NCBI RefSeq assembly: GCF_964340395.1
Contig: NC_135564.1
Span: forward strand, 492,001 to 556,000
Origin: Glandiceps talaboti
Taxonomy: Eukaryota; Hemichordata; Enteropneusta; Spengelidae
DNA length: 64,000 bases
Direction: 5' to 3'
The notes under the pieces are model-generated. The model did no database searches. It saw only the letters and a program-made list of their open reading frames with translations, and had not been told where the DNA came from. This document shows, one piece after another, positions 13,701-27,600 of this stretch. Within the stretch, counting starts at the first letter, position 1. Every line of letters starts with the position of its first letter. Made by a program: the position numbers and the translations under genes.

Positions 13701-16700
13701 GTCAAGGTATGGTCATTAATCTTAAGAATTCATCACATTGTATTTGTTATGAATGGTTTGTATGCCAGTAAACTTTACCAATGAGAACTGAAAAATCTCA
13801 GCTAAGTCTCATAGATGACAGAGGAAGGATGTGCTTTCATAAACAGCAAAACACCTCGAGGTTTGAATAAAGCCTTTCATTTATCAAAACTTATACAGAT
13901 TTCTAAAAATACTGTTTTGAGAGAGTAAAAGATTTTAAAGATGTGCTTTATCCATGCAGATATAGACAGTTGGGCAGCTAGAAAGAAAAAAAAAATCTAG
14001 GTATACCATTTAGTTCAGATGTTTATGATGACACATGCAGTCTTTTCATGGCTTCAGGAAAGTTTTAGGTGGGTGGGGTGGGGAGGGCAGTATAGACTCA
14101 TAGCTTATATCACAAAGTGGAGCATATAGCTATTAAAATTATGTTTTACTTCTACTTAGTGAAAGCACCTTCTGATTTAGATAAAGGTTATTTTATCATA
14201 TGAAGGAAATGTTATCTTGTCCAAATATTTCATCTAGTGTTATTTGACTTCTTCAGTGGACTCAGATCTTCTATATCTGATTTGATGGATTGAGATGAGG
14301 GAACCATGTGTCAGTGAGACATCGTAAGAATGCTAAAATAGGAGCATTTCTTTGTCTGCATTATTTGCTCTTAGCTGTAGCATTGAGGGTACTTTGTACC
14401 ACAGCTCTCCTAAGTGACCCGGCATTCCACAAAGGGCAGATAGAGACAAAGGTTTAGAGAAGTGTTTAGCATGTCTGGAGTGTACTAGTCTAGTTCCTGT
14501 ACAGTATATCGTTATGATTTATACCTTCACTCACACCACAGTTGGCACCCAGACTAGGAGTGCACTTATGTAGACTTTACAATTAGGCAATCATGGGCAT
14601 ATGCTTCTGATTTGTGCCTGAATTCTTTGCAAGGCTGGGAAGGGTCTTTCCTTCCTGCTATGTCTGGTTTGTGGTTGACACAACTTTTTTTACGGAATAT
14701 GGTAAATGTAGAAAGGAAACCAGACTATTGTGTGCCTGTAGCAATCCACAGAGGTTATTTACAGACAGTCGCATAGTTCATAGAAAAGTCTGAATGGTAC
14801 TGTCTGTTAGACAGATAATATTTCCTGTGTCTGCTGTAGTTTGTCTGGTGGGACTTTCTAACTTTGGGCATTCAATTTTTCGCCTGGCTAGTTTTCGGGT
14901 AGTTTGACTTTTCAAACAAGAACACAGAACACAAGACAGGTAGACCCTTTTAGAAGACGTCATGGTTGTTTGAAATCAAAATGGTATATAAAGTACTATA
15001 GTTTGTGTGTGGTCAAAGTTTGCATGGTTAATGTGAAATTCAATGACTGTACTTTTGGTATTGTTTTACAATGCACCTGTATGCATATTAGCCCAGGGAC
15101 TTGTCTTGGCATTATTATGTAATAATGTTTCAAGAAACACTTTGGTTTCTGAAGAAGCTGTCTAGCTGTGAGTTTCTTGAGATAGGAATACAGCCATGAT
15201 AAGGCTTATAGGCTTTATGTATATTATCAAAGAACACATACTTGGTATTTGTCAGACTGAGAGAGAGTTTTAGGATGTTTACGACTATCATCGCAGAACA
15301 TCTAGAGTTGTTATTTGGAACATGGTAGATTGGTAGTCATATGAACACTTTACTCCACCTCCACCCCCATATGATTTATAATTTGTTTAGTCGAAATACT
15401 TAACTTCATCTTGAATATTGATGTATCTTTGTGGAATCTATGCCAGCTGTAACAACACATACATCACACCATAAACAACACACATAGTAGCATGTATGGT
15501 ATAGAAAATAGGCTAAGATAGAAAAGTGGTCTTGTTTCTGTCATTACTATTGATATCTTTGGCAATATTTTTATATTGAGCAAGATAACTCAATATCTAT
15601 GATGGTTATTCAACTTGAAGACAATCACAAAAAAAGTGACTTGCCTTTGTACTTAAAAATGTCTCTGAGACAAGAGAAACCTTTCTTTCTTAGTTCTACA
15701 TATTATTTCATTTGTTTGTTTGTTTGTTTGTTTTGGTTTCCTCTAAATTTGATGTTTGATGTGTATCGGTTTGTCATGCATGGTTATAATTCTGTTAATT
15801 TTTTTTTAACTAAAATAAAAAAATCTTTGTTTCTATCATTAAGATAAAAATGAAAACATAGAATAACTGGATGCATATAATTATAATAAAAGATAATAAC
15901 AGGTTGATTAAGGAAAAAATAAAAACTTTTTTTCTCTGTGTGTGCATGACTCTTTAAAAAAACGTCTCAACTCTTCTGTTCTTTGATATGAAATGTACTA
16001 AGATGTCTTTCCAAATTACTGAGATATTTGAATTAGCATGCTCAGTAGAGATTTACTCATCCATATTTGATAATATGAATGAGCTACACAGCACTCTAAA
16101 TATTATCAACTTACTAACTAAAGAAATTAATTCCCTGATTGCTATTTCTGTGTGAAGATAGTTGCCTTGTTGGTTTCAGGTTTTAAGTTACACATAGAAT
16201 GTAGCTGTAATCTTAGGAGGACATTATAAAAACTAAAATGCAGTCATGTGATCCAGCATTAGGCACTTGATAACCACAAAGACTTGGCTTTGATCAGGCT
16301 TAACATACTGGCCTGATAATGTTCTGACAAACACAGTTGTCAAGAAGATAGTCGAGTTTCTTGGTTAGCAACTGACTTATGGCTGTAAGAAACTGAGGAT
16401 GTCCACATGATCAGGATGAAAGCTACTTTGTAGCAATAAACTGAAACCTAACTAGGCAACAAATCTTCATTTTAGCATTCTATGCTGTCTCAACTTTGCA
16501 TATTTTACATGTAATGTCCTAGAAGTTGCACCATGTCTTTCAGCCTCTGGATATTGTAATTGTCTACACACAAGTAGAAAATCAGATCATTTCTATACTA
16601 ACACATCAGTATTTAAATGTATATTAAGCACATTAGTGGCTTACATACACCAACCTACTGCTTATCTTAAAGATCACTATCAGCTAACACCGCTCACATT

Positions 16701-19700
16701 TCACTAATTGTAAATCTAAAAGTGACAAACAACTGCAATTCATACCTGTCAATTCACAAAATTACCCTTGGCACTGAACTTCCCAAAGCTATAGTGTCAC
16801 CAGTAACTGCTCATACTGCACAGAAATATTGTCTTTTAAAAAGTAATTTGTATTTTGTTTAGCTATATAATTTTAATAAGGAAACTGAACAAGATTTTTT
16901 TGTAATCGTCAACAGTGGTGGACTAAATTACCAAACTCATAACTTTAATTTCATGAGCTGCTTGCAAGATTACGTAGACTCATTATTTGTTTGTAAAGCT
17001 ATACTTTATGCAAATTAGACCAGTTGTCATTGGCTCAAAGTTGTCATGTGAAAAATTCAACCAATAGAATCAATGAATTTTGCAGTGATGGTGGCACTAT
17101 ACTTTGAAAACAACTCCCTAAGTGAATGAAAATATTCCCCAAGTTCTTCATAAATTGGCAAAAGGTTGTATGTAGATAAAGGTTTTTGCTTGTTTTGTTA
17201 GTTGCATGTGATTTGCTTTTGCATGTAGTGTTTGTTTTGTTAAAGTTATGTTTTTTTCGTTTAGATATTTGTATGCTTCGCTTGTAACAGTATGCCCCGT
17301 ACATAAATGGTAGATATAGTTGTAAACACTTATAAACTATTTGTCTATTGAAAAAAATATGTACGATGGATAAAAATAGCATCATATTGCCTGTGTCTGT
17401 ATTGTAAATATAAGCTGTGACGTACACTTCATACACTTGAAGAGACCACAGGATTGTTACACAGCTGACGTACCCTACCGAATGTTCCAGAACATTGTTA
17501 TTCTTATTGAAACATTTTATTCATTGAGTTCCAAGGCTTCATTTGAAACACAAGAATGTGATATTGCACAGTGTTCCAATTTTCACTTGCACTCATTCTT
17601 TTAGTTCAGACTCCATTTTTGCATCACTCACTGAAACATAATATTCACTTTCTGAAAGGTAATATGTTGATACTGATGGTAGGGGGAGAACATATGATAA
17701 ATTTATGATATGAACAAATGGGGAGAGAGTAAACCATTTTTACCCACATTCCCTGACATTTATGAGTGTTTACAGTCTTAATCTACCAGTGCCAACAGTA
17801 AGCTGATAGCCCCATGCCGCCGCCGCTGCTGCTGCCCGCCCTTCTGGAGCTTTGTTTTCTTTCAGAATGCATGTTAATATTTTGTTTTATTTTCACTTAT
17901 TTTGATTTCATCCAGATGGTCTATTTTGCATAGTTGCGTATTCTGCACAGCAGCAATTTTATTTTATTTTATATTTATCTGATTAATTAATGGATGCATG
18001 TCTAGTTGCAGGAGCAAGTGGGCTGGCTGTTCCGCTTCATCCCCTGGCTATGCCCCATTACCAGCATTGGGTGTTTGCACTGGGATATGCACCTGAGCTC
18101 CGCAAGGCTTTATGTTGGCTGAGAAACCTTTTCAACACTTTCACTCAACACATTTGATATTAAAGTATAATTTGTATGAATATAAATATATATATTGTAT
18201 TATATATATAGCTTTTTCCCAACTTATGATACAAGTTTTGTGATATGAAATGTCCCTTCAATGTAACACACTCCATACCTCATGTCCATTATCACGGTTA
18301 GTTCACCTTGTAATGCATCTAATTTTTTTAATGAAATAAGCATAATTTTGCCTGAAGGCATTGTTTTGTTAATCCCAATCAAGACCTTGCTATGATGCAT
18401 GACAAGCAAGGCATTTACAATAAGCATTTTAAAAGTTTCATGACATTTGTAAAATGATGAGTGCAAGCACCCAGTGTGTTTGTGTTTCAGGAAACTTAAA
18501 AAATTGCGTCATGTGTTTGCATGCTGTTTTATATAAAGTCTGTGTTGTATTGTGTTGTGTTGTGTGTACAGTACAGTTGTTCAAAATTGTGATGCGTTTT
18601 ATGTGTTTTGATCTTTCAACAGGTCTTAATGTATCCAGTTAGTATGTGTCAGTGTTCATTGTATTTCATTTATCTCATGCAGAATCTGGTTATTTGTAAT
18701 CCCTCCAGTTCATATATACAATTAGCAGTCATGTGTCATGTATTTGATCCATTCATTTGTGAGTTCCTTCATGTGCAGGAGTCCTGCAAACTGGCGATGT
18801 AATAATTACAATCATTACCAATTGACCTTTGAACCCTTTCATGGCCTTTTAGTTTTTTCACACTTTTCACTTACACAGACCAATAATGTATTTGACATGA
18901 CATTGCATATATATATATATTACATGGCATCTCTTTTGACATATATGACATAACAGAATCGGCCCTTGTGAGCAAGTGAGTTCCGTGTGTTGGATGGTCA
19001 CATTTAACGATAGAGAATGTTTCTCAGCCAACAAGAGTCAATACCGGTGGAGATGACAGAAGTGTACATCACTCCCGCATGGCTCTTCCTTTTTTCCCCA
19101 TCAATTTTTGCCTTCCCCACTATAGCTTCCCTGCTACCTCCTTTACATAGTGTACAACAACCTTCAGCCAGGCTGTTTTCAGCTTCCAAATGTTTACTTG
19201 AAATGTGCCCAGATCGGTTTCGATAGAAGATCGACTCTTTTCTGTTTTGGGGTTGTCTTTACATTCCATATAAGGTAATGTACTTGTTTGTTTGTTTGTT
19301 TTTCTTCTGCTAAATCAGAAATAAAGCAATTTCATTGGCTGTTTCACTGGTCTCGCATTTTTAATTTGCATTTTAGTAGTTGCGTACAAAGTCTTAGATG
19401 TGATGAACTTTAACAAGAAATTAATCTGCAGAATGTGGGAAAATACTCATTGATTAATTTCATCGACTTTATGTGCACTGTCCAGCATTAAACTCAACTT
19501 CAAGGTGTAGATTTTTATCATTTATCTTCAGAAATGTAAACCTGAATATTCCCAGAAAGATTTCTAATGTGTGATAATGAATTAAAAAGAAACTTGTGGA
19601 AGTACAGAAAGGAATATGATCGAATGAAAATTATGTTCCAAAAAACTTTTATGATAATAATCCATCAGGTTGCCGAACATTAGTACTCACTATTTATTCT

Positions 19701-22700
19701 TCTTAATACAATGTAATAAATATTAATTACGTAAATGTTGACTATATATATATAATGTGGGTATTAAAAGTTATGCCTTTGTGAACCCCTGGTGTCAACA
19801 ACAACGCTATATCGGTAGAGGACTGCAGCTGGTAAACGCTTGCACACATGTTAACAAAACTACTTGTTGCAATGTGCAGTAGTGTGAATATTGTGAAAGG
19901 CAAGTGATGTGATGACTATACAAATCATAGGGTTAAAATAAATTTTACAACACATTGATATTCATAATTCTTAATATTCATAAGAAATATGAGGTTGTAT
20001 ATTAAACTAGTATATTAAAGATGTAGTGATATACTATACATTTTTGTTAAGTATAGTCGGTACGTTTAATATTACACTCAATTTGGACACGCCACCTGTG
20101 ATAACTAATATGCAAATAATGATGGTAATTAATTTGAAAGTTTATATGCAATTGAAAAAAAAATGTGAATGCACTGATTGTTAGAATAAGTGGAATCCAT
20201 CATTTTCTTTGCAAAATTATGCAAATTATCACAATCACATGACATGATGGAAATTATGATATTTGCATATGTAATTATGTAATTTAAATAACATTCAAAT
20301 TTATTACATTTGAAGAATAAATTCAAGTGTAATAATATTTTGGAAATAAAAATCTTGTCACAATTATCACAGAATAGTTAGAAGTCTTGTAACAACACTC
20401 CATTGACAATGACAACAAAATAGCCATAACTTTTCAAGAATTATTTAAATGGAAATTATTTTCTAAGACTTTTATTAACATATATTCTTTTATGAAATGA
20501 ATTTGTGATTTTGAAAAAAGAAAGAAAGTGGTGTTTAATCTAAAACTATATATTTTTGGGTGCTTGGGGTTGGACGAGGGGGTAAAAATTTATGATTTTG
20601 TAAATAGGTATGAAGAACACTCTAAAGTGTTTTGACTACTTTTTTGAGAGCTATTTTTAAAGGTGAGTTGTTCGCCACATATCATTCCACAGTATGCCTG
20701 TTTGAAGGAAAGGTATATGTTGAAGGTGATACATGGTCAAAAAATGAATGTGAAGACTGTGAATGCAAAGGAAGTAAAACCATTTGTGTCAGCATAACAT
20801 GTCCATTCCTCACCTGCCCTGATAAGTATAAACCAAAAGGAGAATGTTGTACTAAATGTACACCACGTGAGTATACAATCCTTGTTTTTCCTCTTTTTCT
20901 CTTTTTTTTTTTACTTTCCCCATTTTCATCTTTTTATGCTCTTTAATCTTAATTTTTAAAAGCAAAATTTAAGTATTTTCAATTTTTTCCCAAACTTTTG
21001 CTCAGAGACTAGTTTTTACGCATTTGCTGAATTTTGATCTTTTTTGAGTAGATACTCACTTGGTCTTCAAAGACAGTGCAAGTTTCTCTATTTTTTGCTA
21101 TTATTTTGACAAAATTATACTTAAGTTGTCACGGAAGTGAAAAGTAGGCATTGGTGGATATTTCTTGGTGATGTGTTCTTCATTTACCCCTTCCCCCTTC
21201 TACTGAACAACACTGTGAAGGGCTAGAATATTTTCTAATTTGAATTATTGTGTAGTTATCAAATTTTTAATCGAAATTTGGATACTAATTTATAGTTAAA
21301 GAACATTTCTTTGTTTCCAATGTAAAATAAAATTGAGATGTTTAAAAAAATTGCAGAAAAGTAGTTTTTTGTTGGCAGGTAAAATGCATAATTTGAATTT
21401 TCTTAGAACTTAATGTTATTTGCATGATTCAAGTGTAAAATAATGATGAAATGTGCTGAAAAGTTACAGGGAAGCAAGAATTTTGTTTAATAAATAAAGT
21501 CTATAGGAAAGAACCAAAATAGTCTTGATAAAAATGAACTTTGTTGAATGATTCCGTCAGTTAAACACGAGTGATAGCCCATTTTGAATTGTCAGGTGAG
21601 AAAAAACTGAACCAAATGATATCTTCCCTTGCCATTCTTAAATTTTGCTTCTCCATCCTGTTTTTTCACCCTTTTTATCCATTTTGCTCTCTAGATTTGT
21701 AATTTTTGAATTTCCCTTTATTGTATACTTTCTCCCATATACATTCCACTTTCTTGTGACAATGTTACAGACTGTTTTTAACAATTTGATGAAAAGGCAT
21801 TTTATTACAGGCCATAGTAATGTTTTTCGAAAAGTTTTCTTTCTGAGGGACACTTTTACATAGTATAAATACACAGATGTACTGAAGTAACTTTTGTTGC
21901 AACACTATGGTTAAGATACCTTAAAGTGATGAAGTTAGGGGGTCTTTTATATTCCTGTCTTGTGCATTGTGGGAAGTTGAAAGTTGCAAGTTGGAAACCG
22001 GGTATAAATACTCAGTGGCTAAGAATGGGATTGTTTGTTAACTTTAAGGTACACAAAATCCGCGAGTCTAGTTTTATCAAATGCCTTTGACATGAATTTA
22101 CTGGGGACTATTTTTTTTTTTTAAGATGTAATTGAATGTGACTGAACTGTTTCACTAAAATTTAGAAAGGTGAAATAAGGGCATTGTTCTTGTCAATGAG
22201 CTAGGCTTCCTTCAAAGTATTACTAAGTAGATGCCGATTAGTAATGGACCATTAGGGAACAATAACTTAGGAAGTAAGCATTCACTGTTTTCAGAGGAAC
22301 GCCTCGGTGGATTTTAAGGAAAATATGGGATTTTAAGGAAAATATGGGACACTGTTTGGTAATAGGTAAACATTAAATAATGTGTGGAGGGTACTGGTGG
22401 TAGGTGGGCTGTGAGAGGGCTAAAGTTGATGAACACAAAACAAATGGTGAGCTGAGGTGGATGAATATAAAACAGATGAAGAATCACTCTCTGCCTTGGC
22501 TAGCATCAGATCCCATACCCAAATACTTTTAATGTTGCCTTATTCAAACTGTTTAATTCAATCTATTTCAAAATCCATTGTAATAAGGATTGGGTGAAAA
22601 AATTGAACTTCAGTTCTTCTCCAGCTAGACTATAAGATATGTCGTGTCATTCCGCCCTCACAGGCCTCCTCTCCCTGGTTGGGTTGAATTTACCGTAGTC

Positions 22701-24558
22701 TTGGTTACCCAGCCTATTGCCCCCAGCAGAGAGGCTCGGTAACCTAGACTAGGTTGACTGATGTGTGAGGGCGTCCCATCATGGCATACCTTATAGACTA
22801 TTCTCTGGCATGAAAGTAGGTTCTATTATACTCAGCCAGATTGATTACTAAACATGTTATGGCTAGTTTCTTTTCATGCCATATCTTGATATGTGGTCTT
22901 TGCTTTTTAGGTGTTGTAATTACGAACACAGAAATTGATTTAGCACCTGACACTAAAACAATCGAAGGCCTGAACAAGAACAAAGTCAACTTCGATGTGA
23001 CTGCATTATATGATGATACTACAACAAGTATAACCGGTACAAAACTCTGGAGACTCAATGCCTGGCATAGTAAGAGCCCGAAGGGTAAAGGGAAAAAATC
23101 GTCATATGTAAGAAATGTATTAATGCCTGACCAAGTGAACACACCTGTGACAATTGGCTCACCGATAACATTTTTAGATGTGATGCATACTATCAATATG
23201 CAGGATCAAGTGTGTTCTGATACCCCTTATTTGTGTGTTGAGATACTCAAAGACCCAAAGTCAAAACCAAAGTTCAAGTTAGATGCTGAACCGGAAGATG
23301 CAACAATAGCCTGTGCACCCTTACCATGTAATGGTGAGTCTCTTTCTTTGCTTTACTGAAGTTTATGTAATGCAATGAGCAGTGGATTTTATCCTGGGTA
23401 GAGATTGGGTAGAAAGTGCACAGTTGTTGGATACTGGGTAGAGAATGGGTAGAAAGTGACAATGGTTTGGATACGGGGTAGAGAATGGAATGAAAGTGAC
23501 AGTGGGTTGGATGCTGGGTAGAAAATGGGTAGAAAGTGACAATGGGTTGGATACTGGGTAGAGATTGGGTAGAAAGTGACAGTGGGTTGGATACTGGGTA
23601 GAAAATAGGTAGAATGTAATATCACAATTGAAATTATTACAAAGGATAATGATTATTTACAACACAATGTTTTAATTGCTGGCCTCAAATTACTGTTCAA
23701 TTTGATTCAATTCAGTAACTTTATTATCTGTATATGAATGCGGAAATTTGTCTTTAGGCTCAAAATACAATTTACAAAACAATTTACACAAGTACAATAT
23801 ACAATTCTGTGAGTTTAAAATGGTCTTTACAATGAGTTTAAAATAGACACAACTTGTTGCACGAATGGTTTTTTGAAGAGGTTTTCCTTGCAAGAGGCAT
23901 TCTGTAATGGTGTCCAGATGGGAGCTTATCAAAAGAGTTGTGTAAGGGATGCATATGGTCATTGTAATAGATTTTCAGATGTGATTTTGAGTGTTATAAA
24001 AAGATGTACTGAGGGACCATTTACCTGCAGTTAATACCATTTCCAGTAAAACTAATGTGTCATAACTAATGTATGTGAATCTGAACTAATTGAGATGTGC
24101 TGTCTTTTTTGTTCAGGTGTGATAATCACTGACAACAGTATCAGTGTACCAAGTGATGCCAAACTGAAAGAGAACAGTCCCCTAAACCCAATCAGCTTAG
24201 ACATAGACTATGGTACTGATGATGAGGGCTCATCAATATTTGGTGAAGACTTGTGGAAGCTTAGTGTCCATGGCAACAATAAAGCAGATGGCAGTGGCGA
24301 TAGTATTCCATTGGGAGACCAAGTACTGACTGATGTACAACCTGATCAACCATTGGCTGGTGGCAAGCCATTGTCATTCTCACCTGTATCAACCAACCTA
24401 GACCTGACTGGTATCAAGTGTGAAGAGATTCCATTTGTATGCTTGACCCTATCTAAAGGTGACAAGCCTAGTCGAGAGTTCACATTGACTGGCAAACCTG
24501 ATGATGGTGTAATGACTGGTTGTGCTCCAGTACCTTGTACAAGTAAGTAAAAGTCTGT

Positions 24559-24630
<72 letters not shown>

Positions 24631-27600
24631 AAGTTTGTGTGCATGTTTGTGTGTGCGTGTGTATATCTGTTGGGGGTTTCAATATGACGTGCATTAGGAT
24701 GGGATGGGGTGCAATATAGTGTGTTTGGGACATTGTGGGAGTGGGAAGGGTTGTTTGGTTGGGGTTCAATGTTGTGTATGTAAGGTTGGGATAGGAGTTC
24801 AATGTGATGCATTTGTGTGGGTTTGGGTTCAGTGTTGTGTACGGGGTTGGGATAGGAGTTCAGTGTGGTGTGTGTGAGCGTGGGTTTGGGTTCAGTGTTG
24901 TGTATGGGGTTGGGATAGGAGTTCAATGTAATGTGCATGGGGGTGGGGGTGGGTTTGGGTTCTGTGTTGTTTATGTAAGGTTGGGATAGGGTTCAGTGTG
25001 ATGTGTTGTGTATGGGGGTTGGGATAGGGGTTTAATATGGAAGGGTCAAACAATATTTAAATGTGATATTAATTTGTAGATTATCTGTGAATTATTTTAT
25101 TAGACTCACATCACTAAGTAATCACCCTGAAGTATACTGTTTACTTTGAAAACATCCTGAAAGAGACAAAAACAATAGTTTAAAAAGTTATTAAACTGAC
25201 CATTTGCTGGCTTTACTGTTACTAGGTGCCCTGCACAGGTCAAAGGTCACTTGTTACAACTCTTATGCTATGTAACAAGAACTATTGACTACTATGTTTT
25301 ACTAACACGTGACTTTTATTTGTTTTCAGAACCCAAAGTACAAGTAACTGATTCTAGTGTCGACCCTACAGACCCAATCAATGAGGATAGTCCAGACAAT
25401 CCTGTTACATTTGATGCTGTTTTTAAAACTGATCCAAATGCTGATCCAGTGCCCCCAGGTACAGACCTCTGGAATCTGGATACCTGGGTGAGTGAGGATC
25501 CCAAAGGTGATGGGCCACGCATCTCAGAGAACCGAGATGTTCTGACTCCAGAACAGAAAGACTTAGCTGTTGATGCCGGTGATGAACTTATCTTCCCTGA
25601 TACTGAAGCTAACTTTGATTTGACGGGGAAGGACTGTGAGAAACCAAAGTATATATGTGCTGAATTGAGTAAGAGTCCTGCCAGTACAGCTGACTTTGAG
25701 CTAGCTGGAGTACCTGATGATAGCAAACTGAGAACATGTAGTGAAATCGATTGTATCGAAGGTAAGGGCACTTTATCAGTACCAACCTTTTATAAAAGAA
25801 TGTACACACTGCTCAGACAAGATTTAGACACATAGTAAAATAGAATATCCTACATGCAAAGTGATGTCTAAGAAAGGTATAAATGTCACAGTACTAAACA
25901 ATTCCTCTTTAAGCTGATTTGGTCAAACTCTTAAAATGAATATTAAACCAAATGGGAATGGACTGTTGGAGGAAAGAATAAAGTGTTAGTAAACAATACA
26001 CATCGTGACTAGATCTAGGTGGATAACAGATTAGGGATCACTCTGTTCAATCTTGTCTGCTTTCATGTATAACATTTTCTTTAATGAAAAAATTTTGCTC
26101 TTTTTGTTGAGACGCATGTCCAAAATCAAATGTTTTGTGAAAACTAACAACACAAATATTATAACTACTTGCATAAATCATGTGTACAAAGGTTCAACCT
26201 ATGTTCATAAATTTACACATTCATGTAACTTCATTTTGCATCAAGAAATACTAGTAGCTCAGCAAAGCTTTTGTCAGGTATCCACCAGTCATCAGTGTTT
26301 TCTGAAGTCACAACACATACATGGCTTCAGACAAATATCCCAAATTTCTCTACTTGCAAGGAAGTATAGGCAGGAAGAACATTGCCCTCTTGGATTTAGT
26401 GTCAGAGGTAACAATGCAATTTATGGACTTGGTGAATAGAACTCAAACTTTTTTCTTTATTGCAGAATCATGTAGTTGATTTTGTGAAAAAGTTGAAGTT
26501 GTTTTCAAAGTACACGATAATAAAATATGACCTCATATGTTTTCATTTTTGTTGTTGTTTTAGACACCAAAGAAACCACAATAACAGACACAGATATCAA
26601 GGTTGACGGAGGTGGAGAATTAAAAGAGGGTGAACCATCAAATCCAATTGACTTTAGTGTTGATATCACTTCATCAGGAAACAGTGATGACATTGAAGGA
26701 GATGATTTATGGGAGCTGAAATGTTACACCAGTCTTTATTCAGATGGTGCTGTTGCAGTAGAAGTACTTAGTGATGATATTCTGAAGCCTTCTCAAAAAG
26801 ACCAGGACCTCGATGCAGGTTCTACAGAGACTTTCCAAGGCATTTCTGCAGACATAAGCATGTCGGGAAAGTTTTGTGATGAAGTATCTTATTTTTGCTG
26901 TGAGCTTAGCAAAGATCCAGCTGCAGCTCCAGAATTTGTGTTGAAAGGTTATCCTGCCGATAGAGTGGACTGTGTACCACTTCCATGCCGTGAGTAACAA
27001 AGACGGTGCTGCACACTCCCTTGAATACAAAACCACCCACTTGTATTTTAGGGTTTGACATATAAAATTATTGATCGTTATAATAATTGCATTTCATAAG
27101 GGCATAGCATGGGTTAATTTGATTGTCATGGGGGAACCAAGCCATATCTTACTGTCTTATTAAGACAGTTTAAACTGTTGGAAATCAATGTTCTATTAAC
27201 TGCATACAGTAGAATGTGATTATACCAACACATAGACACAATAGTCGACCACACACATTATGTAATATTATAATTTACTATTACAAGGTACCTCACAAAT
27301 TATGGTGTGAAGTGAAGTGTTGCACCTCACATAGTGAAGTGTTGCACCTCACAGAGTGAAGTGTTGCAGCTCACAATGTAGAGTGCTATACATTACAAAG
27401 TGAAGTGTTAATTCCACCTCACAAAGTGAAGTGTTGTACCTCACAAAGTGAAGTGTTGCACCTCACAGAGTGAAGTGTTGTACCTCACAAAGTGAGTGTT
27501 AATGCCACCTCACAAAGTGAAGTGTTGTACCTCACAAAGTGAAGTGTTAATTCCACCTCACAAAGTGAAGTGTTGTACCTCACAAAGTAAAGTGTTGTAT

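Larger units (their letters stand above)
7725..20692 (+). other. Intron 1 (13 kb), no convincing gene inside
   Basis: The interval from the GTAAGT after exon 1 to the CAG before the VWC exon is AT-rich. Open frames at 8147-8545 and 17044-17436 (minus) show no domain, start context or splice logic that would support a gene. It contains small inverted repeats, three G- or C-run clusters, a loose repeat at 10783-10930 and a GCC/GCT-rich patch near 17815-17841. First introns of collagen genes often hold enhancers, but none is identifiable by eye. Confidence 0.7.

Noticed and set aside
17044-17436. 130-codon open frame on the minus strand in intron 1
   Set aside because: Low-complexity, AT-rich translation without any family resemblance; likely chance.
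22798-23196. Minus-strand open frames opposite the SURF exons (also 25316-25771)
   Set aside because: They are antisense shadows of real coding exons; the plus strand has splice sites, phase and cysteine pattern.
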